DNA from: Chelativorans alearensis
GTDB taxonomy: Bacteria > Pseudomonadota > Alphaproteobacteria > Rhizobiales > Rhizobiaceae
Assembly (NCBI RefSeq): GCF_010993735.1
Contig: NZ_WQNI01000017.1
Location: 36,316-100,315, forward strand
DNA: 64,000 nt
Direction: 5' to 3'
In this document: in pieces, positions 25,783-35,411 of the stretch
Layout: the number at the start of each line of letters is the position of its first letter
Numbering within the stretch: position 1 is the first letter of the stretch
Notes under the pieces: generated by a model
Told to the model about the DNA's origin: nothing
Databases searched by the model: none
Seen by the model: only the letters and a program-made list of their open reading frames with translations
Translations under genes and position numbers: made by a program

Positions 25783-27852
25783 ATGGACGCCAACGGTTTG
25801 CAGGGGGAATGGCTGGTCGGGGTCGATGTCGGTGGAACCTTCACCGATTTTTCCGCGCGCAATCTCGTGACTGGCCAGGTGCGCATTCATAAGAGGCCGT
25901 CCACCCCGGACGATCCGGGCCGTGCTGTGATCGACGGTCTCGCCGAACTGGTCGAGAAGCACGCCATCGACCCTGCGTCGATCACCCGTTTCGCTCATGG
26001 CACCACCGTTGCCACCAACGCGCTGCTCCAGCGACGCGGTGCACGGGTCGCCGTCGTGACCACCAGGGGTTTCCGCGATCTGCTCGAGATCGGGCGGCAG
26101 ATCCGTCCGCACCTCTACGATTTGCAACTCGACAACCCGGCACCGCTGGCCCCGCGTGAGCTGCGGTTCGAGATCGACGAGCGCATCGGATCGCGAGGCG
26201 AAGTCGTCAGGCCACTGACCGACGAATCCATTGCCGCGCTCATCGCAGAGTTGCGGGAGCATCCCGAGATCGAGGGTATCGCAGTCTGCCTGCTCTTCTC
26301 CTATCTCAACGGCGCTCACGAGGGGAAGCTGGCCGAGGCGCTACGCGCGGCCTTCCCCGATCTGCTGGTTTCGGTCTCGCGCGAGGTGCAGCCGGAGTTT
26401 CGCGAATACGAGCGGTTCTCGACCACGCTGATCAACGCCTTCCTCCAGCCTGAGGTCAGCCGTTACATCGATCGTCTGCGCAACAATGTGGGCGATGCCG
26501 CGCCAAAAGCAGCCTTCGGCATCTTCCAGTCGAGCGGTGGGCTTATGTCGGCAGCAAAGGCCGCGGATTACCCGGTGCGCACGGCGCTGTCGGGGCCTGC
26601 GGCGGGTGCGGTTGGAGCGGCGCGCTCGGCCGCGTTGTCGAAATTCGACGACATCATCACGCTGGACATCGGTGGCACATCGAGCGATGTCTGCCTGATC
26701 CGCAACGGGCGCACCTCCATCGCGCGCTCCCGCGACATCTCGGGATTCAGCATCCGTCTGCCCATGGTCGACATCCACACCATCGGTGCGGGGGGTGGCT
26801 CCATCGCGACCTTGGCCAATGACGGGCTGATGAAGGTCGGTCCTGAAAGCGCTGGCGCCGTGCCGGGGCCTGCCTGTTACAATCTCGGCGGCACGCTGCC
26901 CACGGTCTCGGACGCGAATGCCGTTCTCAACCGACTCCCTCAGGAGTTGGTCGGCGGCGGTTTTTCCCTGCGGCGTGATCTGGCAGTTGATGCGCTAAGA
27001 CCCATAGCCAACATGCTCGGCATCGGGCTTGAAACCGCCGCAATGGGCATCATCGAAATCGTCAACTCGAACATCGTGCGAGCAATTCGCACCATCTCGG
27101 TTGAAAAGGGCTACGATCCACGCAAGTTCGTACTCATGTCCTTTGGCGGGGCAGGGGGACTTCACGCCGCCGAGGTCGCACGTGCACTCGGCATGAAGCA
27201 GGTGCTGGTGCCCGAGGCGCCGGGGATCCTCTGTGCCGATGGGCTCATCGCGGCGGACCTACAGGAGGATTTCGTCACAAGTTGTCACCTCAAGCTCGCG
27301 GCTGGCGTCGCGGAGCTTGAAGCGGTCGTGCAGGAACTGTTCGTACAAGGACAGGCGTGGCTGAAGACCGAGGCGGTGGACGCGCAGGGCGAACGACTGA
27401 TGCTGTTCCTGGACATGCGCTATGTCGGCCAGAATTACGAGCTGCCGGTCGAGATCGAGGCAACGGTCGACGCGCAGGGGCGTGTGGCGTTGCCCGATGT
27501 CGACGCGCTGGCTCAAGCCTTCTTCGAGACCTATGAGCGCAATTTCGGCCACTACGACCCCGCGGCGCCAGTCGAGATCGTCAACGCTCGCTTGCGCGTG
27601 CTGGCGCATCTCAGCCGCAACGATCGTGCACAAGACAAACCCGTGGCCGAGACCGGCAAGGCGAAGACCGTCCAGGTCTGGTTCGGCGAGGGCTACCGCA
27701 ACACGAAGCTAATCGAACGTGTGGGACTGAAGCCAGGCGACAGCTTCTCCGGTCCCGCCATTGTAACCCAGCTCGACACCACGACCATCGTTCCGCCCGA
27801 TGCCACGATGCGGATCGACGAGGCCGGCAACATGATCATGGACCTGAATTAA
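25783..27852 (+). CDS. hyuA: Hydantoinase/oxoprolinase subunit A family protein
   Basis: 689 residues from the ATG with AGGAAGAGGG upstream. N-terminal ATPase-type motif VGVDVGGTFTDF (residues 12-23), then FAHGTTVATNALLQRRGARV, the second nucleotide-site segment TLDIGGTSSDVCLI, and GAGGGSIA. These are diagnostic of HyuA/5-oxoprolinase proteins, the ATP-binding subunit that phosphorylates a cyclic amide (N-methylhydantoin, 5-oxoproline) to drive hydrolysis. Its stop overlaps the HyuB start (TAATG), the usual pair. Related proteins serve as caprolactamases or carboxylases, so the substrate is not fixed. Cytoplasmic; controlled by the palindrome just upstream. Confidence 0.87.
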   Translation: MDANGLQGEWLVGVDVGGTFTDFSARNLVTGQVRIHKRPSTPDDPGRAVIDGLAELVEKHAIDPASITRFAHGTTVATNALLQRRGARVAVVTTRGFRDLLEIGRQIRPHLYDLQLDNPAPLAPRELRFEIDERIGSRGEVVRPLTDESIAALIAELREHPEIEGIAVCLLFSYLNGAHEGKLAEALRAAFPDLLVSVSREVQPEFREYERFSTTLINAFLQPEVSRYIDRLRNNVGDAAPKAAFGIFQSSGGLMSAAKAADYPVRTALSGPAAGAVGAARSAALSKFDDIITLDIGGTSSDVCLIRNGRTSIARSRDISGFSIRLPMVDIHTIGAGGGSIATLANDGLMKVGPESAGAVPGPACYNLGGTLPTVSDANAVLNRLPQELVGGGFSLRRDLAVDALRPIANMLGIGLETAAMGIIEIVNSNIVRAIRTISVEKGYDPRKFVLMSFGGAGGLHAAEVARALGMKQVLVPEAPGILCADGLIAADLQEDFVTSCHLKLAAGVAELEAVVQELFVQGQAWLKTEAVDAQGERLMLFLDMRYVGQNYELPVEIEATVDAQGRVALPDVDALAQAFFETYERNFGHYDPAAPVEIVNARLRVLAHLSRNDRAQDKPVAETGKAKTVQVWFGEGYRNTKLIERVGLKPGDSFSGPAIVTQLDTTTIVPPDATMRIDEAGNMIMDLN

Positions 27853-29552
27853 TGACTGACCGCACACTGGACCCGATCGCGCTCGAGATTGCCTGGAACG
27901 GGCTGAAATCCGTCGCCGACGAATGCTTCATCAGCATCATGCGTACGGCCTTCTCGACCAATGTAAAGGAGCGTCACGACCATTCCACCGCCATTGCCGA
28001 CGCCACCGGCCGGCTGGTGGTGCAGGCCGAGATGGCGCTGCCCATCCATCTCGCCTCCATGTCGGGCCTGCTGGAAGGGATCGTGCAAAAATATGGTGAC
28101 ACGATTCGACCAGGCGATCTGTTCCTCGCAAACGATCCGCACGTGGCTGGCGGGACGCACCTGCCGGACATCAATATGGCAATGCCGGTTTTCGACGGCG
28201 ACCGCCTGCTGGGCTTCGTTGCCAACATCATCCACCACGCCGATGTTGGCGGCGCCGCCGTGGGCTCCATGTCGGGGGGGCTCGACGAGATATACAAGGA
28301 AGGTCTGCGCATCCCGATCATGCGGCTATATTCCGCTGGGACGCTCAACACGGAACTGATGGAACTGCTGCTTCTGAACATGCGGCTGCCCGACGAGCGC
28401 CGGGGCGACCTGAATGCACAGATCTCCGCCTGCCGTCTCGGCGTTTTCCGCTTGGGCGAGATGATTGCGAATCTCGGCAGCGACGTGCTGGCGCAGATAT
28501 TCGATGAGATCGTCTCGCGCACCGAGATGCGCATGCGCGCCGCCATTGCCAAGCTGCCGGATGGCGAATACCGGTTCGAGGACCTGATGGATGATGACGG
28601 CTGCGGCACGCTCGACATAAAGATCGCGCTCAAGATCACCAAGTCGGGCGAAAGCATCTGCTTCGACTTTGACGGTACCGATCCTCAAGTCCCCGGCAAT
28701 TTCAACATGACCTGGAGCGCCACTCAGGCTGCCGTCTGCTTCGGGCTGAAGGCGCTGCTCGACCCGGAAGTCGCCAACAATCAGGGCATCTTCGATGCCA
28801 TCGAAATCAAAGCCCCGGCCGGCAGCTTCGTAAACTGCGTCTTTCCTGCGGCGGTGGCGATGCGCGCCAACTCGTGCCAGCGGGTGGTGGATTGCGTCTT
28901 TGGGGCGCTGGCCGAGGCGGTGCCGGACAAGGTCGTCGCCGCCACCAACGGCGCTAACACCAGCGCGGTCTTCGCGGGCATCGATCCGCGCACCGGGCAG
29001 GCTTACGTCTATCTCGAGACCCTGGGCGGTGGAATGGGCGCGCGGGCCACCCATGACGGCAAGGATGCAGTACAGGTGAACATCACCAACACCTCAAACC
29101 TGCCGGTCGAAGCGATTGAACTGGAATACCCCCTGCGAGTCGAGGAATACGCCCTGGTCATCGACAGCAGCGGTGCGGGCAAATATCGCGGCGGGCTGGG
29201 GATGCGCCGGGTGATCCGCCCCGTGGGCCACGTCTGCGAGTTCAACGGAGTCGGAGAACGCTTCCGCCACCGGCCCTGGGGACTTTTTGGCGGGTGCGAT
29301 GGCGCAGCGGGTCGCTTCTACGTTCGCGGTGACGACGGAACCGAAACACAGCTTGCACCCAAGGCCAGCCAGGTGCGCCTTGCCCCCGATGCAGCCGCGG
29401 TCATGGAGACACCGGGAGCCGGAGGCTACGGCGATCCTGTAGAGCGCAGCCGTGAAGCTTTCGAAGCCGATCGCGCTTCGGGCAAATTCTCGGAACGCTG
29501 GTTGAAGGAAAACTATCCGCAATTTGCGGCGCCCGCACGGGTAGCGGGCTGA
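27852..29552 (+). CDS. hyuB: Hydantoinase/oxoprolinase subunit B family protein
   Basis: 566 residues, normal for HyuB. N-terminus DPIALEIAWNGLKSVADEC, then FSTNVKERHDHSTAIADATG, DPHVAGGTHLPDINMAMPVF, and C-terminal glycine-rich AGKYRGGLGMRR and ETPGAGGYGDP are the family signatures. Works with HyuA in ATP-dependent opening of a cyclic amide. The 1-base overlap with hyuA means coupled translation. Downstream lies a TRAP system (gap 73 bp) that probably imports the substrate. Confidence 0.88.
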   Translation: MTDRTLDPIALEIAWNGLKSVADECFISIMRTAFSTNVKERHDHSTAIADATGRLVVQAEMALPIHLASMSGLLEGIVQKYGDTIRPGDLFLANDPHVAGGTHLPDINMAMPVFDGDRLLGFVANIIHHADVGGAAVGSMSGGLDEIYKEGLRIPIMRLYSAGTLNTELMELLLLNMRLPDERRGDLNAQISACRLGVFRLGEMIANLGSDVLAQIFDEIVSRTEMRMRAAIAKLPDGEYRFEDLMDDDGCGTLDIKIALKITKSGESICFDFDGTDPQVPGNFNMTWSATQAAVCFGLKALLDPEVANNQGIFDAIEIKAPAGSFVNCVFPAAVAMRANSCQRVVDCVFGALAEAVPDKVVAATNGANTSAVFAGIDPRTGQAYVYLETLGGGMGARATHDGKDAVQVNITNTSNLPVEAIELEYPLRVEEYALVIDSSGAGKYRGGLGMRRVIRPVGHVCEFNGVGERFRHRPWGLFGGCDGAAGRFYVRGDDGTETQLAPKASQVRLAPDAAAVMETPGAGGYGDPVERSREAFEADRASGKFSERWLKENYPQFAAPARVAG

Positions 29553-29625
29553 GCAGAACGCCGGCACGAAATAAGCCGGAACAAACAATAAGACCAACCG
29601 AAGCAATGAAATGGGAGATTGAATT

Positions 29626-30621
29626 ATGACCATTCAGGCAAAGGCAATCGCATTTGCGGCGGGATTCGTCGCGATCGCAACCTCGGCCGTGGCCCAGGAA
29701 ATCCGCTGGGACATGGCTACCGAGTATGGCGAGAAAACCATGCTCGGCCAGACGCAAAAGGTTTTCTCGGAGAAGGTCGAGGAATTGAGCGGTGGCGAGA
29801 TCAGCATCACCAACCATTTCGGCGGTTCCATCGGCTACGGTTCGCTGGAACAGTTCGACGCGGTGGGCGACGGTCTTCTGCCTATCGCCAGCACCTCGAT
29901 CGGACAGGTGGCTGGGATCGAGCCCATCTTCCTGCTGCCATCGCTGCCCTTCCTCGCGGCCGACACCGATGCCTCTCATACCCTCTGGGAGGTGGCGCGT
30001 CCGGCCTACGCGGCAGCTTTTGAGCGCAACAACCAGGTGCTGCTATTTGGTGTGCCCTTCACGCCCGCGGGGATCTGGGCCAAGATGCCGGTCACCTCGC
30101 TTGAAGATCTTGACAACCTCACCGTGCGCGCCTGGGACGCTTCGGGCACCCGAACGCTCAAGGAGGCCGGCGCCAATGCAGTACAGCTTGGCTGGAGCGA
30201 TGTAGTACCTCAGTTGGCCTCCGGCGGTATCGAGGCGGTGCTGACCTCGGCCGATGGTGGTGCCAGTGCCAATTTCTGGGAGTTTCTCGACGATTTCACA
30301 GCCATCAACTACTCGCAGTCGGTCAACATGATCCATGTGAACCGCGACGAGTGGGAGGCCCTGACCGATGAGCAGCGCGACTGGATCCTGGCGGCCGCCG
30401 AATATGCCGAAACCACCGGCTGGGAACAGCTTCGCACTCGTATAGACGAACTCTATACCGAGATGGAAGGTCACGGCATGACCATTACAAAGGAGATCTC
30501 GCCGGAATTCGCCGCCGAGCTTCGCGAGGCTGGCGAGGTCGTCTACGCCGACTGGCTTAAAACGGTCGGTGCTGAAGGACAAGAGGTGCTCGACGCATAC
30601 GCCAAAGCCGCTGCGGAGTGA
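29626..30621 (+). CDS. TRAP transporter substrate-binding subunit (system 3)
   Basis: 331 residues, GGGAG before ATG, signal peptide ending TSAVAQE. Ligand-side elements LTVRAWDASGTRTLKEAG, GWSDVVPQLASGGIEAVLTSADGG and FWEFLDDF run nearly parallel to those of system 1 (17954-18949), so the two are paralogues of the same subtype. Periplasmic. In one operon with hyuAB, suggesting that it captures the cyclic amide or its product. Confidence 0.92.
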   Translation: MTIQAKAIAFAAGFVAIATSAVAQEIRWDMATEYGEKTMLGQTQKVFSEKVEELSGGEISITNHFGGSIGYGSLEQFDAVGDGLLPIASTSIGQVAGIEPIFLLPSLPFLAADTDASHTLWEVARPAYAAAFERNNQVLLFGVPFTPAGIWAKMPVTSLEDLDNLTVRAWDASGTRTLKEAGANAVQLGWSDVVPQLASGGIEAVLTSADGGASANFWEFLDDFTAINYSQSVNMIHVNRDEWEALTDEQRDWILAAAEYAETTGWEQLRTRIDELYTEMEGHGMTITKEISPEFAAELREAGEVVYADWLKTVGAEGQEVLDAYAKAAAE

Positions 30622-30658
30622 ACCGCCGCCCCCGGGCGACATTCACAGTGTGCTGCTC

Positions 30659-30675
30659 GGGGACCTTTGGTTCCC
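30659..30675 (+). terminator. Attenuator-like hairpin between binding-protein and DctQ genes (system 3)
   Basis: GGGGACC-TTT-GGTTCCC: 7-bp stem with one G-T pair, in the 76-bp gap. Same position as the hairpins in systems 2 and 4. Confidence 0.5.
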
Positions 30676-30697
30676 TTCCCGATAGCAGGAGGCGTCG

Positions 30698-31213
30698 ATG
30701 TTCCAATGGATTGAAATCATGACCGAGCGGCTTGCGGCGTTCGGGAGACTGATTGCGCAGGTGTTGATCGTCTACATGATGCTGCACATCATGCTCGAGA
30801 TCATGCTGCGCGTCTTCTTCAGGACGTCGACCTACTCAATGAACGAGTTCGTCGGCTACGCACTGGCGGGGATGGTGTTCTTCGGGCTCGCTGAAACCTT
30901 CTACCAACGACGCCACGTCCGCGTGAACCTGCTGATCGTCGCACTGCCGCCCCTGGGCCAGAGGATCCTGGACCTGTCTTGCCTCGTGGCGACGGGTCTT
31001 GTCATGTCGGGTCTCACATATGTCGTCTGGCTCACCTTTCAACGTAACCTCGAGCGTGGCTCCGTCAGCCCCTCGATCATGGCGGTGCCGACCTGGATAA
31101 TCGACCTGGTGATCCTCACCGGGCTCGTCCTGTTTCTGTTGCAACTCGTCGTGACCATCATCCGAACCGCGATCTCGGGAATGAAACCCGACGCTACGCC
31201 GCTCGAAGGGTAA
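30698..31213 (+). CDS. TRAP transporter small membrane subunit DctQ (system 3)
   Basis: 171 residues, GGAGG upstream. Four hydrophobic segments; MLHIMLEIMLRVFFRTSTYS, MNEFVGYALAGMVFFGLAE mirror the DctQ of system 1 (FLHIVYEMILRNLFDTSTFV). Followed 5 bp later by the DctM gene. Confidence 0.9.
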   Translation: MFQWIEIMTERLAAFGRLIAQVLIVYMMLHIMLEIMLRVFFRTSTYSMNEFVGYALAGMVFFGLAETFYQRRHVRVNLLIVALPPLGQRILDLSCLVATGLVMSGLTYVVWLTFQRNLERGSVSPSIMAVPTWIIDLVILTGLVLFLLQLVVTIIRTAISGMKPDATPLEG

Positions 31214-31218
31214 AGCGT

Positions 31219-32523
31219 ATGGATCCGATCCTCGTTGCCGTCATCACCCTGGGGCTGATCGTCCTGTTTCTGGGCGCAGGCGTCTGGGTCTTTGCCGGGC
31301 TTCTGCTGGTCAGTTGCAGCTCGCTTTACTTCCTGCTCGATATGGATCCGATGCGTATCGGGCGGATCATGGCCACGCTTGTCATACGCAGTGCCACATC
31401 GGCCGAGGTCGCAGCCATCCCTCTGTTCGTCTGGATGGGCGAACTCCTGCTGCGTACCGATGTCTCGCGCCGCATGTTCGAGGGGCTTTCGCCGATCGTG
31501 CATCACTTGCCGGGGCGGCTCTTTCACACCAATGTCCTCGGCTCGGCGCTCTTCGCCGCGATCTGCGGGTCGAGCGCCGCCACCACGGCGACCGTAGGCA
31601 AGATTACCGCACATGAGCTGGACCGCCGCGGATACAACCGCTCGCTCAACTACGGATCGTTAGCCGGAGCCGGTAGCTTCGGCCTTCTGATCCCGCCATC
31701 GGTCGTTCTGATCGTCTATGGCGTGCTGGCCGAGGTCTCTATCTCACGCTTATTCCTAGCAGGTGTGGTCCCGGGAGTGCTCATCGCCGGTATGTTCTCA
31801 GCTTATATTGGGCTGCGCTGCGTCCTCGATAAAAGCCTTGCGCCTTCCGATGGCGTGCCCTCAGCGATAAGCGACATCCTGCGCGGGCTCTGGCTGCTGC
31901 TACCGGTTCTGGCGCTCGTGCTGATGGTGCTTGGCTCAATCTACAGCGGGCTTGCCACGCCATCCGAAGCGGGCGCTGTCGGTGTTGGAGCAACTCTGTT
32001 GCTGACTCTTGTGACGCGACAGCTCAGCTGGAAGGTAATCCGCGACAGCCTGAGCGCCGCCGTCCACACAAGCTGCATGATAGTGGCAATCCTGATCACC
32101 GCGTCGTTCCTGTCGACCGCGATGGCATATTTGCATGTGCCCCAGCAGGTGGCCAGTTACATCGCGCATCTGGAGCTGTCGCCCTACGAGCTGATAGCGG
32201 TGCTGGCGGTGTTCTTCATCGTGCTGGGCATGTTCCTCGAGGGCATCTCCATCACAGTGATGTCGCTGCCGATTACCCTGCCGCTGATCACCGCCGCGGG
32301 CTTCGATCCGATCTGGTTCGGCATCTTCCTCGTGGTCATGACCGAGCTTGCCCAGATCACCCCGCCAGTGGGCTTCAACCTGTTCATCCTGCAGAATCTC
32401 ACCACCGTCTCGATCCTGCGGGTGGCGGTCTATGCGGCACCGTTTTTCATGCTCATGTGTCTTGCCGCCGCAATCCTGACCATCTGGCCCGACATCGTGT
32501 TGTGGCTACCCTCCTTCCTGTGA
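31219..32523 (+). CDS. TRAP transporter large membrane subunit DctM (system 3)
   Basis: 434 residues. CGSSAATTATVGKITAHELD, GLLIPPSVVLIVYGVLAEVS, GLATPSEAGAVGV and ITPPVGFNLFILQ match the system 1 DctM piece by piece. Inner-membrane symporter subunit. Twenty bases separate it from the PLP-enzyme gene, so the operon continues. Confidence 0.94.
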   Translation: MDPILVAVITLGLIVLFLGAGVWVFAGLLLVSCSSLYFLLDMDPMRIGRIMATLVIRSATSAEVAAIPLFVWMGELLLRTDVSRRMFEGLSPIVHHLPGRLFHTNVLGSALFAAICGSSAATTATVGKITAHELDRRGYNRSLNYGSLAGAGSFGLLIPPSVVLIVYGVLAEVSISRLFLAGVVPGVLIAGMFSAYIGLRCVLDKSLAPSDGVPSAISDILRGLWLLLPVLALVLMVLGSIYSGLATPSEAGAVGVGATLLLTLVTRQLSWKVIRDSLSAAVHTSCMIVAILITASFLSTAMAYLHVPQQVASYIAHLELSPYELIAVLAVFFIVLGMFLEGISITVMSLPITLPLITAAGFDPIWFGIFLVVMTELAQITPPVGFNLFILQNLTTVSILRVAVYAAPFFMLMCLAAAILTIWPDIVLWLPSFL

Positions 32524-32542
32524 ACCCTCGCGAGAGCAGCCA

Positions 32543-33535
32543 ATGATCGACCTTTCGGATATCGAAGCCGCAAGCGGACGGCTGCGCGGCCACGCAGTCC
32601 CAACACCGCTTTTGGAACTGCGTGTCCTCAACGAGATGGCCGGCGGACGGGTACTGCTCAAGGCCGAGCCGTTGCAGCGCACCGGGTCGTTCAAGTTCCG
32701 AGGTGCCTTCAACCGCATCGCCATGATGAGCGATGAGGAGCGTGCGCGCGGGGTCGTCGCTTACTCGGCGGGGAACCATGCGCAAGGCGTAGCCGCCGCA
32801 GCCGCGGCGTTCGGCATGACCGCGACGATCGTGATGCCCTCGGATGCGCCCGCCATCAAGATGCGCAACACGCAACGGCTGGGTGCGCGGGTCGTCACCT
32901 ATGATCGTGTCAACGACGATCGGGAGAAAATCGCCGCTGACATCCAGGCAAAGACCGGCGCGATGCTGGTTCCGCCCTATGACGACGAAGGCGTCATAGC
33001 CGGGCAGGGGACGGTGGGGCTCGAGATCGTCGAGCAATGTGCCGCCCTGGATGTGGTGCCTGATGTGCTGACGTGTCCGGCGGGCGGCGGTGGCCTGCTG
33101 GCCGGAATAGCGACGGCGATGGCCTCATTGTCGCCTTCCACCTCACTGTACGCAGCCGAGCCCGAGGGCTTTGACGACCTGCGCCGATCGCTCCATGCGG
33201 GCGAGCGGGTGAAGAACGTCAAGGGCGCGGTGTCTATCTGCGACGCTATTCTCACGGCAACTCCCGGCAAGCTGACTTTTCCGATCCTGAAGGCGCATCT
33301 TGCGGGCGGACTGGTGGTGAGCGACGCGCAGGTGATCTCCGCCGTGAACTTGCTCTTCGATGAGGCGAAGCTCGTGGTCGAACCGGGTGCGGCGGTGGGT
33401 CTCGCGGCACTGTTATCGGGAGGGCTGCGACTGCTGGGGCGCTGCGCTGTGGTTGTGCTGAGCGGTGGTAACATGGACCGGACCGTCTTTGCCGAGCGCT
33501 TCGCTCGCGCGGATGCGCATCCCGAACCGGTCTGA
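32543..33535 (+). CDS. PLP-dependent threonine/serine dehydratase family protein
   Basis: 330 residues, fold-type II. PLP lysine Lys51 in RTGSFKFRGAF; cofactor phosphate loop PAGGGGLLAGI; substrate loop SAGNHAQG; C-terminal SGGNMD. There is no ACT regulatory domain, so it is catabolic-type (TdcB-like) rather than the biosynthetic IlvA. Such enzymes deaminate threonine, serine or 3-hydroxyaspartate to a keto acid and ammonia. In this operon the substrate is probably a hydroxy-amino acid released from the imported compound. A related gene is at 62227-63210. Confidence 0.85.
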   Translation: MIDLSDIEAASGRLRGHAVPTPLLELRVLNEMAGGRVLLKAEPLQRTGSFKFRGAFNRIAMMSDEERARGVVAYSAGNHAQGVAAAAAAFGMTATIVMPSDAPAIKMRNTQRLGARVVTYDRVNDDREKIAADIQAKTGAMLVPPYDDEGVIAGQGTVGLEIVEQCAALDVVPDVLTCPAGGGGLLAGIATAMASLSPSTSLYAAEPEGFDDLRRSLHAGERVKNVKGAVSICDAILTATPGKLTFPILKAHLAGGLVVSDAQVISAVNLLFDEAKLVVEPGAAVGLAALLSGGLRLLGRCAVVVLSGGNMDRTVFAERFARADAHPEPV

Positions 33536-33641
33536 TGCGCGCCTTTCGGGCAGGATTACTTCGACGCGAGGGCGCGTTTCCGTCCGCAGCCGGCCTCTTG
33601 AGTTCTCCCCACAGGCTCTTTAGCGTGACGGGAGCACGGCA

Positions 33642-34406
33642 GTGAAAGAGCGCAGATTCGGCATGGTCGACAAGCGGGTACGTGACGGAAGCAAGGTCTA
33701 TGAGAGGATTCGAGAGGCCATCCTCCGGCTCGAATTGCGCCCCGGCTCGATCATCGACGAGGCGACGCTCTGCAAGGCGATGGAGGTGTCGCGGACGCCC
33801 GTGCGCGAGGCGATCATCCAGCTCATTGCCGACGACCTGGTGATCCGCGATGGACGCAGCGTGCGGGTGGCTCCGCTTGATTTCGACGAGATTCCACGGC
33901 TGGGCGAGGCACTGCTGGTCTCGAGCCGGATGATCCACCGGCTCGCGGCATCCAACTGCACCGCCGCCGAATTCATGAAAATCGAAAAGGCGATGAAGGC
34001 TTTCGAAAACGGTATCGAACTGGGAGACGGCATGGCACGCTCCGAACTCAACCTGGCGTTCCATCTCGCGATCTCCGAGGCCGCGCACAACCGATATTTC
34101 CAGCGCTTCTACGAACACGCGCTGATCGGCAATTTCCGCCTTGCCCGGGCGGCCTTTTCGCAGCACGAGGGGCGCATCCCCGGCAAGCCGCTGGACAAGG
34201 ACACCGAGGCACATCTTCAGGAAACCTGTCGCCAGCACCGAGAAATGGTAGAGGTGATCCGCAACGGCGATCAGGACCGTTCCGAGGCGCTGGCAATCGA
34301 GCATGAAGCGCTGTCGCGCGGGCGACTTCAAAGGCTGCTCTTCTCTGCACCGACCAAACGGGCGTCGGAGGTGCCGAAGCTGACTGCGGGGACCGACGCT
34401 GGCTGA
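33642..34406 (+). CDS. GntR-family regulator, FCD subgroup
   Basis: 254 residues from the GTG with GGGAG 7 nt upstream (an ATG at 33663 is possible). Winged helix: KVYERIREAILRLELRPGSI, MEVSRTPVREAIIQL, DLVIRDGRSVRV. The C-terminal all-helical FCD domain has metal/effector His residues in LAFHLAISEAAHN and the QHREMVEVI segment. The best candidate to bind the GTATCC-N5-GGATAC palindromes before hyuA and before the TRAP operon at 47362; effector unknown. Ends two bases from the convergent LysR gene. Confidence 0.9.
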   Translation: MKERRFGMVDKRVRDGSKVYERIREAILRLELRPGSIIDEATLCKAMEVSRTPVREAIIQLIADDLVIRDGRSVRVAPLDFDEIPRLGEALLVSSRMIHRLAASNCTAAEFMKIEKAMKAFENGIELGDGMARSELNLAFHLAISEAAHNRYFQRFYEHALIGNFRLARAAFSQHEGRIPGKPLDKDTEAHLQETCRQHREMVEVIRNGDQDRSEALAIEHEALSRGRLQRLLFSAPTKRASEVPKLTAGTDAG

Positions 34407-34408
34407 GA

Positions 34409-35293
34409 TCAGCCAGCGGCAAAACTCTGTGTAAGCCAGGCGTGGAACTTGCGCGCCGATGGCGTTACCGGGCGTTGCGTATTGAAGGCGGCTACATGGA
34501 CCAGGGAGGTCCCGGCCCCTTGTCCCGCCGGAGCCGACAGGCGGCCCGCAGCTATCATCGGGTCGGCATGGGTCGAGAACGCCACGGTCAACCCGCCGGA
34601 GCCGGCGATGACTTCGAGTGCTGTTGTGGTGTTGTCGACCTTGACCGGCGCGCGCTGTGGCGCCAGTTGCACCGCCATCGCCTTGGCCCAGCGTTCCCAG
34701 AGTTGGTGCTTGCCCTGGATATAGACCAGCCGTCGCCTGTTTACCCAGTCTGACAGGCTTTCGCCGGGAGCGGGCAAGGATTCACGCGGAGGGGCGACTA
34801 GCACCATACGCTCGCGGCCCAGAGGCGTCATGTCGGGCGTCAGCTGCACCCGATCCACCATGGCGATGCTCAGATCCGCGAGGTCGACGTTCGGATCGGT
34901 CCAGATCGTGCTGTTCAGCCGCACCTCGATCTCGGGGTGGCGGGCCTGGAAATCGCTCAGATTGCGCGCCAGCCAGATCGATGCGAAGGAAACCGGCGCG
35001 GACACGGTGACCGTGCGCTGCGCCCGAGCCCCTACCAGCCCTTGCGTCGCCGCTTCGAGTACGTCCAGTGCTTCGGCTACGCCGGGGCGGTAGGCCTGAC
35101 CTACTTCACTCAGTTCGAGTCCGTTGCGGCGCCGGTGAAACAGCGGCCGTCCGAGATGCTGCTCGAGCGCACGAACCCGCTGACTAATCGCCGATTGGGT
35201 GCAGTTCAGCTCTTCGGCGGCGCGGCTGAAGCTGAGATGCCGGGCGGCGGCCTCGAAGGCCTGAAGATAAGTGAGGTGAGGCAAAGTTCGCAT
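34409..35293 (-). CDS. LysR-family regulator, GcvA-like
   Basis: 294 residues from the ATG at 35293 (GAGG 6 nt upstream); an upstream in-frame start at 35479 would run into the soxB promoter. N-terminus LPHLTYLQAFEAAARHLSFS, then RAAEELNCTQSAISQRVRAL and LGRPLFHRRRNGLELSEVG, is the GcvA-type subgroup that often controls glycine/one-carbon and amine genes. Divergent from soxB with 118 bp between the starts, so soxBDAG is the expected target. Repeats in that gap are candidate binding sites. Confidence 0.92.
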   Translation of the reverse strand: MRTLPHLTYLQAFEAAARHLSFSRAAEELNCTQSAISQRVRALEQHLGRPLFHRRRNGLELSEVGQAYRPGVAEALDVLEAATQGLVGARAQRTVTVSAPVSFASIWLARNLSDFQARHPEIEVRLNSTIWTDPNVDLADLSIAMVDRVQLTPDMTPLGRERMVLVAPPRESLPAPGESLSDWVNRRRLVYIQGKHQLWERWAKAMAVQLAPQRAPVKVDNTTTALEVIAGSGGLTVAFSTHADPMIAAGRLSAPAGQGAGTSLVHVAAFNTQRPVTPSARKFHAWLTQSFAAG

Positions 35294-35411
35294 AATATTC
35301 CTCGATCTCTTTTTGAGGTCATTACGAAAACGAGGTCTGGGGGTAAAGTTCCATTTCTTGCAGGCAGGCGCCAGTCCCGGTGAGTTTGCGGTACGCAAAC
35401 GAGGTCTGCGA
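35294..35411. promoter_or_regulatory. soxB/lysR divergent control region with repeats
   Basis: AAACGAGGTCTG occurs twice in direct orientation (35328-35339 and 35397-35408), 69 bp apart, with a further GAGGTC at 35315. A perfect palindrome GTTTGCG-GTA-CGCAAAC lies at 35384-35400, just before the soxB start. Two spaced sites in a 118-bp divergent region fit activation by the adjacent LysR protein. The second copy also overlaps the soxB ribosome-binding region, so it could also affect translation. Confidence 0.6.
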
